A stretch of 64,000 nt of DNA from Bacillota bacterium (GTDB lineage: Bacteria; Bacillota_A; Clostridia; Lachnospirales; Lachnospiraceae). A program made the position numbers and the translations under genes. A model generated the notes under the pieces. The model was not told the DNA's origin. It ran no database searches and saw only the letters and a list, made by a program, of their open reading frames with translations. The stretch spans positions 62,001-126,000 of the forward strand of contig JAEYMU010000053.1 in the NCBI GenBank assembly GCA_023407175.1, written 5' to 3'. Positions 16,213 through 25,428 of the stretch are shown one piece after another. Each line of letters starts with the position of its first letter. Position 1 is the first letter of the stretch.

Positions 16213-17211
16213 TCAAGCCAGGCTGCGCTTTCTTCTGACCGAAACCTTGCTGACCAGATAATTCATTCCCAGCACCACAATCAGCATGGCACCCCAGATC
16301 AGCTTCTTTGTATAAGGGGACAGGGACATAATCGTAAAGGCACTGGACATGATCTGCATCAGAATAATTGCAATCAGTACCCCCTGAACCTTTCCTCTTC
16401 CCCCGTTTGGATGAATTCCTCCTATGACACATACAATCATGGTCTGGAGTAAATAGGAATCACCGTACCCCACCTTCGCGGAATTCACTCTGCTTAGGAT
16501 AATAACTCCGGCAATTCCGGCAAAAAGGCTGGTTAACACAAAGACACTCCGACACATCCTTTCGTTATGAATCGCACTGAATCTTGCGGCGATGGGATTT
16601 CCGCCGTACAAATACAATTTGCGGCCAAAGTCCGTATAGGACATAATGGCTCCAAGCAGCAGCGCTATGATCAGAAACAGCCAGAAGATGACCGGTATCT
16701 CCAGGAATTTAGCCTTTCCGATATTGGAGAATTCCGGTGTTATATTTCCTACACTGGCACCTCCGGTCAGCGCCATTCCAATTCCGCGAAACAGGGTCAT
16801 GGTTCCCAGGGTTGCAATCAGGGAGGGTGCCGAGGTTTTGGAAATCAGAAAGCCATTGAATAAGCCAAATAATATACTTGTGATTACAGCCACCAGCAGC
16901 CCCAGCAGGATACGCGCAATTCCCGTTGTCCCAAAGGCCCACTGCCCGTTTAATACATATGCTGTAAAGATTGCCACTGTATTGGCACCCGCTATGATGG
17001 ATAAATCGATGCCTCCGATCAGGTTTGACAGCATCATGGCGATACACAAAAATCCGAATTCCGGAATCTGAAAGGCCATGGATTGAATATTCGCCATGGA
17101 AAACATCGTATTTCCCATAAATGCTCCTGACAGCAGAATTGAGCATAGTGTCAGTCCGATCAAAATTGTAAGATTGATATCCTCCAAAATTACCTTTTTT
17201 ATTTTCTCCAT
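16213..17211 (-). CDS. RbsC-type sugar ABC permease (second of pair)
   Basis: Permease of the CUT2 class (RbsC/XylH/AraH family), 332 residues with about nine to ten hydrophobic segments. Family marks are NLIGGIDLSIIAGANTVAIF near 65, LISKTSAPSLIATLGTMTLF with GIGMALTGG near 150, and VCVIGGIHPNGGRGKVQGVL near 265. It differs clearly from the adjacent permease, so the transporter is probably a heterodimer. It starts 9 bp after the upstream permease and precedes the SIS gene. Confidence 0.93.
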   Translation of the reverse strand: MEKIKKVILEDINLTILIGLTLCSILLSGAFMGNTMFSMANIQSMAFQIPEFGFLCIAMMLSNLIGGIDLSIIAGANTVAIFTAYVLNGQWAFGTTGIARILLGLLVAVITSILFGLFNGFLISKTSAPSLIATLGTMTLFRGIGMALTGGASVGNITPEFSNIGKAKFLEIPVIFWLFLIIALLLGAIMSYTDFGRKLYLYGGNPIAARFSAIHNERMCRSVFVLTSLFAGIAGVIILSRVNSAKVGYGDSYLLQTMIVCVIGGIHPNGGRGKVQGVLIAIILMQIMSSAFTIMSLSPYTKKLIWGAMLIVVLGMNYLVSKVSVRRKRSLA

Positions 17212-17220
17212 ATATTCCTC

Positions 17221-18222
17221 CTATTCCGTGAAAACCAGATTTCTTCTATTCCTTACCCGCTCCTGATAGGAGCTTAAGGCAATGGAAATTACCAGAATTG
17301 CACCGACGAATAAATCATTCCAGGAGGAGGATAGACCGATTAAAATCAGCGTTGAATTCAGAAGATAGATAATTGCAACACCCAATACGGCACCGAATAT
17401 CTTTCCCTGTCCTCCCGTAATTTTCGTACCTCCGATTACGGCTGCTGCTACGATCATTAATTCATCTCCTACCAGCTTATTGGGATATAATGCATTGACC
17501 TGTGCCACATAGACAATTCCCATAATTCCCGCCAGCAAACCGGAATAGCCATATACAAACAGCCGGAGCAGGAAGGGATTGAAGCCGGCCCTTCTGGCGG
17601 ATTCTTCGTCATTTCCGATTGCCACAATACCACGGCCGATCATGGTCTTATACAGGATGAACCAGCTTACGATTCCTACGAGCACCACCGGTATCAGAGA
17701 AGCCGTTAGACTAAGTTTCCCATTCTCTGTCTGGAAGCTGAAAATAGTGGCCTGTCCGAATTTACGCAGGCAGGAGGGCAATACCCCTGCCCCGAAGGAC
17801 TTATCACTGATAAAGGTCGTCATAATTCCATGAAAAAGACTCTGCGTACCCAGGGTTATAATAAAGGGCGGCAGCCTAAGCCAGTTAATCAGCAGGGCAT
17901 TCACCAGACCGAGCAGGCAGCCGATGAGCATGGAGAGAAAAAAAGCAAAAAACAGATTATTAATTCCCAGATGAATCATGACATTGATGCTGGTATAGCT
18001 GCCAAAGAGGGCAATCGCCATAAAGGAAACATCGATTCCGCCGGAGATCATGATAAGCAATAAGCCGATTACCACAATCATCGTGGTGGAGGAGGTCCTG
18101 ATAATATCAAACAGGGTCCCTATGCTGAAAAAGGCGGGATTTATCAGCCCAACAAATATGCTGTATAAAACAATTATTATCAACAAAATCTTCTGATACT
18201 GATCAAATTTCCTAATTTTCAT
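17221..18222 (-). CDS. RbsC-type sugar ABC permease (first of pair)
   Basis: CUT2-class permease, 333 residues, about nine to ten membrane segments. MISGGIDVSFMAIALFGSY, LRLPPFIITLGTQSLFHGIM and VIGGTKITGGQGKIFGAVLG correspond to the conserved regions of RbsC-like proteins. It starts 4 bp after the ATPase stop, so the two are translationally linked. Operons with two different CUT2 permeases are known from autoinducer-2 (Lsr) and some pentose or sugar-alcohol transporters; the ligand here cannot be named. Confidence 0.93.
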   Translation of the reverse strand: MKIRKFDQYQKILLIIIVLYSIFVGLINPAFFSIGTLFDIIRTSSTTMIVVIGLLLIMISGGIDVSFMAIALFGSYTSINVMIHLGINNLFFAFFLSMLIGCLLGLVNALLINWLRLPPFIITLGTQSLFHGIMTTFISDKSFGAGVLPSCLRKFGQATIFSFQTENGKLSLTASLIPVVLVGIVSWFILYKTMIGRGIVAIGNDEESARRAGFNPFLLRLFVYGYSGLLAGIMGIVYVAQVNALYPNKLVGDELMIVAAAVIGGTKITGGQGKIFGAVLGVAIIYLLNSTLILIGLSSSWNDLFVGAILVISIALSSYQERVRNRRNLVFTE

Positions 18223-18226
18223 TCCA

Positions 18227-19741
18227 CTATCCCTCCCTCACCTGGTCTGCCTGCCGGCTTACGAGCTCAGCTATCAGCTTCTCAGCATCCGGTTCTTTTA
18301 ATTCTTCCTCCAGAATCCTCACACATTTACCGCCGGACATAATCATTACCCGGTTACAGTTGGCAAGTATCTCCGGAATTTCATCGGATATAAAGAGGAT
18401 GGCCATTCCTTCATCGGCAAATTTGTGTATCTGCTCGTAAATCTCTGCCTTCGATCCGATATCGATACCAACGGTGGGGGTGTCCATAATGAAGACCCTC
18501 GGTTGATTGGCAATCCATTTTCCGATAACCACCTTCTGCTGATTTCCTCCGGACAGGGTTCCTACAATTGTGTTAATGGAAGGAGTCCTCACCTTTAATT
18601 CCTTCACATATCGATCGGCAAGTGTATCCTCTTTCTTTTTATCTAATCGTCTATGCTTTGATATATCCTCCACAATAGCCGAGGTTATGTTCTCTTTGAT
18701 TTTTCTTTCCATAAAAAGCCCTTGTGTAAAACGATCCTCCGGTAATAAAGCAATTCCATGCTTTTTTGCCACCATCGGCGACGTAATTTTTATTTCCCTG
18801 CCATCCATCCGGATACTACCGGATTGTGTGGGATTTAACCCAAACAGGGACATGGCTAATTCAGTTCTTCCCGAGCCCAGCAGCCCGGTTAATCCGATAA
18901 TATCCCCGGGTCTTACAGCCAGACTGATATCCTGGTATTGACCCTTACGTGTCAGCTGATTGATTTCCAATATGGGTGCATTATCCTTATATTTTCTCTG
19001 ATATCTTGGATATTCCACTTCTCTTCCGGTCATATAATAGGATAATTTTTTTTCGTCCAGTTCCTCTGTCTTAAAATCACCGATTTTATTGCCATTTCTA
19101 AAGATACTGATCACATCCGCCACACTGAAAACCTCATCCAGCTTATGGCTGATAAAAACCACTGCAAGACCCTTATTCTTAAGTCCCATAATTACCTTTA
19201 AAAGCTGTGAAACCTCTTTCTTGGTCAGGGCCGTGGTAGGTTCGTCCATAAATAATATCTTCGCATCCTGAGCCAATGCCCTGCAGATTGCCGTCAGCTG
19301 CCGGTTAGCCAGGGAGGTCTCCCCTATGGTCTGGCTTAGGTCCATCTCAACCCCGACCTTTTTCAGCTGCTCCTCTGCGATTATATTAATCTCTTTCCAG
19401 TTGATCATTTTCTTATTTTCAAAGCGTAGTTTACCGATGGCAATATTCTCTGCCACAGTCATATGCTGGAACAGGGACAGGTCCTGATAGATTACCTGGA
19501 CTCCTTCCTTCATCGCTTGCCGGGGAGTTAAGGAGGAATAGGTATGCCCGTTTAAAATGATTGTTCCGGAATCCGGAGTATATACTCCCGAGATACACTT
19601 AATCAGGGTAGATTTGCCGCAGCCGTTTTCCCCTGCCAGACAATGTATTTCTCCCGGGTTGATCGATATGCTGATATCCTTTAGTGCCTGAACACCAATA
19701 AAGGATTTATAGATATTTTGGACAGCTAAAATTGCTTCCAT
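18227..19741 (-). CDS. RbsA/MglA-type sugar ABC ATPase with two nucleotide-binding domains
   Basis: Double ATPase of a CUT2 transporter, about 504 residues. Domain 1 has Walker A GENGCGKST near 40 and Walker B LFMDEPTTAL, but its signature motif is degenerate (SLANRQL). Domain 2 has signature LSGGNQQK but a Walker A with Arg (GLLGSGRTE) and a Walker B lacking the catalytic Glu (MDTPTVGID). Domain 1 Walker motifs with domain 2 signature would thus form the only complete site, the asymmetry known for this family but more marked here. The ATG at 19741 is chosen because GGAGG lies 6 nt upstream; a TTG at 19747 is less likely. Confidence 0.93.
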   Translation of the reverse strand: MEAILAVQNIYKSFIGVQALKDISISINPGEIHCLAGENGCGKSTLIKCISGVYTPDSGTIILNGHTYSSLTPRQAMKEGVQVIYQDLSLFQHMTVAENIAIGKLRFENKKMINWKEINIIAEEQLKKVGVEMDLSQTIGETSLANRQLTAICRALAQDAKILFMDEPTTALTKKEVSQLLKVIMGLKNKGLAVVFISHKLDEVFSVADVISIFRNGNKIGDFKTEELDEKKLSYYMTGREVEYPRYQRKYKDNAPILEINQLTRKGQYQDISLAVRPGDIIGLTGLLGSGRTELAMSLFGLNPTQSGSIRMDGREIKITSPMVAKKHGIALLPEDRFTQGLFMERKIKENITSAIVEDISKHRRLDKKKEDTLADRYVKELKVRTPSINTIVGTLSGGNQQKVVIGKWIANQPRVFIMDTPTVGIDIGSKAEIYEQIHKFADEGMAILFISDEIPEILANCNRVMIMSGGKCVRILEEELKEPDAEKLIAELVSRQADQVREG

Positions 19742-19760
19742 ATACAACCTCCGTCTTGAA

Positions 19761-19795
19761 AGAAATCTGCCTGACTGTTCATCAGGCAGATTTCT
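19761..19795 (-). terminator. Hairpin between binding protein and ATPase genes
   Basis: AGAAATCTGCCTGA (19761-19774) and TCAGGCAGATTTCT (19782-19795) form a 14-bp perfect stem with a 7-nt loop. On the minus strand TTTCTTTC follows. It lies in the 70-bp gap after the binding-protein gene, so it probably terminates part of the transcripts or protects the upstream mRNA, giving excess binding protein. Confidence 0.75.
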
Positions 19796-19812
19796 TAATA
19801 CTTTATTCTTAT

Positions 19813-20895
19813 TTAGAAACCGTAATCATCAATATTATCTGCCGTAAACTCAAGCGGTGCATTACCATAGGCAATATTGCCCTCTACCTTCATGCTGTCA
19901 TAGCCGGTAATCTTTAAATCGGTACCGGTAGTTACACCCTGTCCGGAAGCAAGCAGATATGCCGCATAGCAGGTTGCATAGCCTGCATCCGCCGGTCTCC
20001 AGGCCTGTCCATGGGACATGGAGCCATCCTTTAAATAGGTCGCCGACATGGACGGCAGTGCAAGTGATACCACCTTAATATCTCCGGCCTTTCCCTTTTC
20101 TTCAAGCGCCTGGCAGATACCGCCTCCCTGTGCGGAGCAGTCAAAGAAGCCTTTGATATCAGGATAAGCCTTTAAAACCTCCAGGGCTTTGCTGTAAGCA
20201 CCGTCCACACTGTTCCCGTCTTCAAAGGGCTCCTCTGTAAGGCACTTCATGTCAGGATAATTCTCTGTGATATATTGAACTGCAGCCTTGTACCACTTCA
20301 TATGGGTTTCCATCGTAAGTCCGCCGACAAAGCCGACATATTCACCCTTTCCGCCCATAGCCTGTGCCAGGTTCTCACCGAATAATTTACCGAATTCCTC
20401 ATTTACAAAGGCTTCCACATCCATATCTACGCTGTCTGCAATTCCGGGAGCCTCGTGGGTAACTACAACAATGCCTGCGTCACGGGCTTTTTGAATTGTG
20501 GGAATTAACGCTTCCGGATCATTGGGAACAACACAGATCGCATCCACCCCCTGTGCAATCAAATTCTCCATGATGGAAATCTGACTTGCGGCATCTCCTG
20601 TCTCCGGTACCTGTACGGATACATTTAATCCAGTGTCCTTCTTTAGCTGATCCACTCCTGCTGCCATATCATCAAACCAGGAGTCACTCTGCTTTACTAT
20701 CATGACTACCTTATAATCCGAAGGGTCCGCCGAATTGTCCGCGGTGCCATCCGTAGAACCGGCTGCTTCTGTAACAGCAGCACCCGTTGCTTTGTCGCCA
20801 TCTGCGGTGTTATTCTCTTTTGTACCTGTGCTACAGCCCGTTAACACGGATACTGTCAATGCAATACAGGTCATTAATGCTACTAGCTTTTTCAT
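19813..20895 (-). CDS. RbsB-type sugar-binding lipoprotein
   Basis: Binding protein of the CUT2 transporter, 360 residues. The signal peptide ends in lipobox LTGC (Cys21) with a long Ala/Thr/Asp-rich linker. The mature protein is a periplasmic-binding-protein type 4 fold: VVMIVKQSDSWFDDMAAGVD, DAICVVPNDPEALIPTI, VVTHEAPG, and GFFDCSAQGGGICQALEEKG. The pattern (SDSWFDDMAAG, EAPG) resembles LsrB and rhamnose-type binding proteins, but the ligand cannot be assigned. TAGGAGG precedes the ATG. It leads the operon and is divergent from a YesM/YesN pair which may sense the same ligand. Confidence 0.92.
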   Translation of the reverse strand: MKKLVALMTCIALTVSVLTGCSTGTKENNTADGDKATGAAVTEAAGSTDGTADNSADPSDYKVVMIVKQSDSWFDDMAAGVDQLKKDTGLNVSVQVPETGDAASQISIMENLIAQGVDAICVVPNDPEALIPTIQKARDAGIVVVTHEAPGIADSVDMDVEAFVNEEFGKLFGENLAQAMGGKGEYVGFVGGLTMETHMKWYKAAVQYITENYPDMKCLTEEPFEDGNSVDGAYSKALEVLKAYPDIKGFFDCSAQGGGICQALEEKGKAGDIKVVSLALPSMSATYLKDGSMSHGQAWRPADAGYATCYAAYLLASGQGVTTGTDLKITGYDSMKVEGNIAYGNAPLEFTADNIDDYGF

Positions 20896-21051
20896 AAACT
20901 GATCCTCCTAAATATTTTATCGTTAATCGTTACCGATTACCTAGGTCCTATTCTACTCACTTTTCCTTCGAATGAAAATCGTATATTCCGACATGATATT
21001 ATAAAAATCCGGTTTGCGTTAACAGAAAAAATAGGTCTTACCCCCGATGAA

Positions 21052-21080
21052 TTGTTATTTTATTTTTTATTCGTTATAAT
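21052..21080 (+). promoter_or_regulatory. Promoter of the YesM/YesN operon
   Basis: TTGTTA (21052-21057), 17 bp, TATAAT (21075-21080). A 14-bp perfect palindrome CTGCAAGCTTGCAG at 21137-21150 lies in the leader about 30 bp before the kinase start. On the other side of this 287-bp intergenic region ATCGTTAATCGTTACCGAT (20920-20938) lies close to the binding-protein start and could be an operator. Confidence 0.6.
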
Positions 21081-21182
21081 AACTTCATAGGAAATTGAAA
21101 AGTTTATTGTTTGATGTTATATTCCGTTCCTGCCGGCTGCAAGCTTGCAGGGTCCATTTAAAATACAAGAAAGAGGCTTGCT

Positions 21183-22943
21183 ATGTTAGTATCCGCCATG
21201 AGAAAACGTTTTAATAATTTCCCGCTAAAATCTAAAATAATGGTTTTAATTATCATAATAATATCCTTAACAACCCTGGCTTCCTTCCTGGGCCTTCGGA
21301 TTATTTCCGCATCCAGCAACAAATTACTTTATGAGGCCCTGGCTGGTTCTCTTTCCTACAGCGCTTCGGACATATCCTCCAAATTATCCAATGTTGAGTC
21401 CATGTCCAGCTCTATCATCTCCAATAAGGATATTAAGAAAAATCTCATCACCCTGACGGATGAAGTTGATTCGATCAAGCTGTATAACGCAAAAAGCACA
21501 CTGGATTATCTGCTGTTTGATTATTACCAAAGCAACCGTGTAAACTGCGTCAGCTTCATCAACCTCTACCACCCGGACTACGTCACCTACAGCTATAAGG
21601 CCCAAAGCCAGACGATTCCCGATTCTGTCTTTGAGGACGTTATAGCAAAGGCCAATAAGAAGGACGGCTATCCCTGCTGGGTTACGGATTATTGCAATGA
21701 CTATGGATTATTCCTGGGAAGGGATTGCAGAAGAGTCGCTCAGATGAATTATGAAACTCTGGGAACTCTGGTGGTAAAGGTGGATATGAATAAATTAATC
21801 AGCTCCTCGACCAAATCCATCCTGTTTTCGCCGACGGCTCTGTATATACTATATGATAATGATAAAAGCATCTATCATTCACCGGAATTAACAGATGCTT
21901 CTGTGGAAACGATCTATGCCGGAATGTCAAGGGATTATGAGGTTTTAACCTGCGACGGAAAGGAATATTTCTGTATCCGCGGTTCCTTCACAAACATGTC
22001 CTGGGAATATATCTGTCTGATTCCCTATGATGAAATTGCAGGTGCATTGAACTTTTCCAAGTTCCTGTCCCTGTTTGTGATTGTACTGATCGTTATTATT
22101 TCACTCATTTTTTCCAACCTAATGACAACCTCCATTACAATTCATTTTCGCAGATTGCTTAAAAAGATGGAGAAGTTCGGTAATGACGAGAATATCATCC
22201 CTTCCAAGGATTATAATTACGATAACAGGAATGATGAAATCGGAGTTCTGCATAATCAGTTTGATAAAATGGTATTAAAAATCCAACAATTAATTGAAGA
22301 AAACTATATCAATGAAATCCTCGCCAGAGATGCCAAAATAAAGGCCCTGGAAAACCAGATCAACCCCCACTTTTTATACAACACTCTGGAATCTGTCAAT
22401 TGGCGGGCAAAGGCCATCGGTGAAAAGGACATCTCTGCCATGGTAGAGGCCCTGGGGGCCCTGCTTCGGATAACACTGAGCCAAAAGGAGACTACCGCAA
22501 CACTGGGCCATGAGCTGCAGATTGCAAGACACTATATTACCATTCAGAAAATGCGCTTTGAAGACAGGCTATCCTATGAAGAGCATATCGATGAGACTCT
22601 ATTAAATATCAGCCTGCCCCAGTTTACCATACAGCCGCTGATTGAAAATGCCATTAATTATGCATTGGAGGAGTGTGTGGAGACCTGCTTTATTGAGATT
22701 TGGGCAGAAGCCGGAGAGGATAGGGTGATTATCCAGGTGGTCAATAACGGCTCCCAATTTGAGGAGGATATTCTGGAAAGACTTCAAGCCCAGGAGTTAA
22801 AGCCCCACGGCTTTGGAATCGGCCTGTTAAACATCCACAAGCGTTTGCAGCTGATCTTCGGCCAGGCTTACGGACTTGAGCTTTATAACAGGGATGAAGA
22901 CCACGCAGTCGCACAAATTAATATTCCAAGGAGGCAGCTATGA
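21183..22943 (+). CDS. Sensor histidine kinase, YesM type
   Basis: Membrane histidine kinase of 586 residues. A first membrane segment (about 19-42), an extracytoplasmic sensor domain of about 250 residues, a second membrane segment (about 298-320, LFVIVLIVIISLIFSN), HAMP, a His_kinase domain with the phospho-accepting His in NPHFLYNTLES near 395, and an ATPase domain with N box QPLIENAINYA and G box GFGIGLLNIHKRL. It overlaps the response-regulator gene by 4 bp. The location divergent from the Rbs-type operon suggests it controls that transporter in response to an external sugar, perhaps through its binding protein. Confidence 0.93.
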   Translation: MLVSAMRKRFNNFPLKSKIMVLIIIIISLTTLASFLGLRIISASSNKLLYEALAGSLSYSASDISSKLSNVESMSSSIISNKDIKKNLITLTDEVDSIKLYNAKSTLDYLLFDYYQSNRVNCVSFINLYHPDYVTYSYKAQSQTIPDSVFEDVIAKANKKDGYPCWVTDYCNDYGLFLGRDCRRVAQMNYETLGTLVVKVDMNKLISSSTKSILFSPTALYILYDNDKSIYHSPELTDASVETIYAGMSRDYEVLTCDGKEYFCIRGSFTNMSWEYICLIPYDEIAGALNFSKFLSLFVIVLIVIISLIFSNLMTTSITIHFRRLLKKMEKFGNDENIIPSKDYNYDNRNDEIGVLHNQFDKMVLKIQQLIEENYINEILARDAKIKALENQINPHFLYNTLESVNWRAKAIGEKDISAMVEALGALLRITLSQKETTATLGHELQIARHYITIQKMRFEDRLSYEEHIDETLLNISLPQFTIQPLIENAINYALEECVETCFIEIWAEAGEDRVIIQVVNNGSQFEEDILERLQAQELKPHGFGIGLLNIHKRLQLIFGQAYGLELYNRDEDHAVAQINIPRRQL

Positions 22944-24481
22944 TAAAATTACTGATTGCAGATGATGAACGAATTATAAGAGAAACCATTTCCACGCTGA
23001 TCGATTGGGAGGGTCTGGGTATCAGCCTGGTAGGGCTCGCACAGAATGGCTTTGATGCATATAATTTAATCCTGGACGAAAGCCCGGATATTGTGTTGAC
23101 AGACATAAAAATGCCAGGCCTTACCGGCCTGGAGCTGATACAGAAAATATATGAGATCAATCAAAAAACAAAATTTATTATCCTTTCCGGCTACAGCGAC
23201 TTTGAATATGCAAAAACAGCAATGAAATACGGGGTACGCCACTATATTCTAAAGCCCTGCAACGAGGAGCAGATTATCCACAGCATAAAGGAAATTATTC
23301 AGGAGCTGTCCAAGGAAACCGCATTTGCAAAAATCAAAGAGGAAAAGCAGCTTCTTTTAACCAATATGTACAGCAATTATCTCCTGAATATTATCAATGA
23401 CAGTCTGGCTGAGGACTATTCCCACACCGACCAGACCTACCATACCATATTGAAAAAATATAGCAAATTTCTGGATCTTTCCTATTCTCCCTATGAAATC
23501 TTTTACCTTTACTATATGGAAAAGGAATGCTTTAACGATGCCTTAGGACTGCTGGAGAATTTCCGCCTGACCCATTCTCCCAGCATTCTGTACAGCTTTA
23601 TCTATGTACAGAACACCCTGCTGTTTTTCTTTAAATCCTACAAAAGCAATTATGAGGAAATCGACTCCTTCCTGCATACGCTTACCTTTCCGCAGCAAAG
23701 TGTTGAAATCGCAACGGAGCACCGCAGCCATAAAAATCTGGATGATCTGTTGAATCAGCTATTATCCAAAATTACGCGTTACGAGACAGTTTATTACTCC
23801 GACGGAAATTCCATAACAACCCTATGCAATTATAAAAATATTATAGCAGAGATGAATTCCAACTCTTTATGGCTTTTTGATGAGGATAAAGCCCAGGCCG
23901 ACGCTGCCTATGATTCCATCCTGAAAACGCTTTCCATGGTTACGGATGTTGATCTGTTAAAGCAATTAACCTCCTCCATCATCATCCATTCCACCTCAAA
24001 GAGCATGCTGTATCATTCCGTCTCAGCCACGGAATTCCTGATAAAAGCAGGCAAATGCGAATCCTGTGAGGCTATTCGTTCCTTACTTTTTGCCGAACTG
24101 AATAAAATATATACCGACTACCATTCCTCGGACATTAAGGGGGAATTAAGCCTGAAAATCCAGGAATATGTGGAAGAGCACCTCCAGGACACCGATTTGT
24201 CCTTAAAATGGATTGCCGAAAACTATCTCTATATGAATGAAGATTATGTGAGTAAAAAGTTTCTAAAGGAAACCGGCCAGAAATTTTCCAATTATCTGAC
24301 CGGAGTAAGAATTAAAAGAGCGAAAGAGCTTCTGGCCAATATCAATCCCGATAAAATCCAGTATGTAGCTGAAATGGTGGGCTGCGGCAACAACCCGCAA
24401 TATTTCAGCCTGCTTTTCAAAAAGAATACCGGTTATTCTCCCACCGCCTATATTAAAATGCTGCAAAGCAAGGAGCTTTGA
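22940..24481 (+). CDS. Response regulator with AraC-type DNA-binding domain, YesN type
   Basis: Partner of the kinase upstream, 513 residues. The receiver domain (1-120) has acidic residues DDER near 9-12, phospho-acceptor Asp in DIVLTDIKMPGLTG near 55 and Lys in HYILKPCNEEQ near 107. A middle region of about 270 residues without recognised motifs links to a C-terminal AraC domain (about 410-510; LSLKWIAENYLYMNEDYVSK, then VAEMVGCGNNPQYFSLLFKK). The 4-bp overlap supports coexpression. It likely activates the neighbouring divergent transporter operon. Confidence 0.93.
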   Translation: MIKLLIADDERIIRETISTLIDWEGLGISLVGLAQNGFDAYNLILDESPDIVLTDIKMPGLTGLELIQKIYEINQKTKFIILSGYSDFEYAKTAMKYGVRHYILKPCNEEQIIHSIKEIIQELSKETAFAKIKEEKQLLLTNMYSNYLLNIINDSLAEDYSHTDQTYHTILKKYSKFLDLSYSPYEIFYLYYMEKECFNDALGLLENFRLTHSPSILYSFIYVQNTLLFFFKSYKSNYEEIDSFLHTLTFPQQSVEIATEHRSHKNLDDLLNQLLSKITRYETVYYSDGNSITTLCNYKNIIAEMNSNSLWLFDEDKAQADAAYDSILKTLSMVTDVDLLKQLTSSIIIHSTSKSMLYHSVSATEFLIKAGKCESCEAIRSLLFAELNKIYTDYHSSDIKGELSLKIQEYVEEHLQDTDLSLKWIAENYLYMNEDYVSKKFLKETGQKFSNYLTGVRIKRAKELLANINPDKIQYVAEMVGCGNNPQYFSLLFKKNTGYSPTAYIKMLQSKEL

Positions 24482-24529
24482 TGCCTCTTGAACCGGCAGA
24501 CTAAAGTGTGCTGACCGCCTGGCACTGGG

Positions 24530-25327
24530 TTACAGCACAAAGAGAAAGAATCTCAATACCTCCATATAGTCCTCTGCTTCGAAGGATACACATTTCATTC
24601 CGGACTGCTTTGCACCGGGGTAAAAGGAGCTTTTATAAGCCCTGTAATGCTCCCGGTAATTTATTTCAATGCTGAAATGCCCGGGAAGCTCCGGTATACA
24701 GGAACGGAAATTGCCGCTTAATGCAGTCTTAATACCAGCTTTAAGCAGTGACAGCGCTTCCAGCGGATGGATTGATTTCGAAGCATTTCCAATTCCTTCG
24801 CTTACTGCCACCGTTGTTATACCCGGAATTAACTCCTTTGCGGCATCGCAGAGCATCCTGTCTCCGCTGACCAAAACCACCGGTACCTGAAAATAGGCTG
24901 CGATATAAGCGTTCATCTGAAATTCACTCAGCATACTGCCGTTCATTTTAATCGATTCGATCTGAACATCCCAGATATGAGCCAGGGGATTGCCGTTTGT
25001 TCCGGCTGTGGTATGATAACCGGTCATTGCCACAGCATCAAAGCTTCTGTCAAGTCCCGCCATCATTCCAAAGGGGTCCCTGGTCCAGCCCCGGATCAGC
25101 TGCGTATTCCCTGGAAGAAGCTCGAAGTTGATGTTACGGGCCAAATCATGGGCATCCTTGATAAGAATCTGCGTTACACCGGCTTCGTTTGCTCCTTCAC
25201 AGACGGCATTCACTTCCCTGGTCATCTGAACTGCCATTTTGTCATACTCGGCATTACCCTTCTCTGTTTCCAACCAGCTGCATATTCCTGTTGTTCCCTC
25301 AATATCTGCACTGATATAAAGCTTCAT
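24530..25327 (-). CDS. dppA: D-aminopeptidase DppA (peptidase M55)
   Basis: Cytoplasmic zinc D-aminopeptidase of 265 residues that frees N-terminal D-amino acids such as D-Ala from short peptides. The metal ligands of B. subtilis DppA are all in register: Asp8 and Glu10 in SADIEG, His60 in KDAHD, His105 in TGYHTTAGT; further down, ESIKMNGSMLSEFQMNAYIA carries the conserved Asn-Gly-Glu region. A strong hairpin separates it from the upstream murein-peptide operon, so it may have its own promoter or depend on readthrough. Its location beside an Opp transporter, YkfC-like and YkfB-like enzymes matches the dpp-ykf arrangement. Confidence 0.94.
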   Translation of the reverse strand: MKLYISADIEGTTGICSWLETEKGNAEYDKMAVQMTREVNAVCEGANEAGVTQILIKDAHDLARNINFELLPGNTQLIRGWTRDPFGMMAGLDRSFDAVAMTGYHTTAGTNGNPLAHIWDVQIESIKMNGSMLSEFQMNAYIAAYFQVPVVLVSGDRMLCDAAKELIPGITTVAVSEGIGNASKSIHPLEALSLLKAGIKTALSGNFRSCIPELPGHFSIEINYREHYRAYKSSFYPGAKQSGMKCVSFEAEDYMEVLRFFLFVL

Positions 25328-25348
25328 AGCTGCCTCCGTTCCCTCACT

Positions 25349-25378
25349 GCAAAAAGCCTCATAGACGAGGCTTTTTGC
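25349..25378 (-). terminator. Intrinsic terminator after the NlpC/P60 gene
   Basis: GCAAAAAGCCTC (25349-25360) and GAGGCTTTTTGC (25367-25378) form a 12-bp perfect stem with a 6-nt loop, T-rich on the 3' side in both directions. It lies between the end of the transporter/peptidase operon and dppA. Confidence 0.85.
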
Positions 25379-25428
25379 ATATCCGCAATAATAAAATCAT
25401 CGTAGCTTCTGCGGTGTCCTCATTCTTT

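Noticed and set aside
16151..16432. N-terminal extension of the SIS isomerase reading frame
   Set aside because: It overlaps the permease coding sequence in another frame, is Cys/Arg-rich without family similarity, and a perfect AGGAGGT stands before the ATG at 16150.
20920..20941. Operator ATCGTTAATCGTTACCGATT near the Rbs-type binding-protein gene
   Set aside because: Suggestive repeats, but the symmetry is short and no LacI-type regulator is adjacent, so it is mentioned only within the promoter entry and not called as a site.
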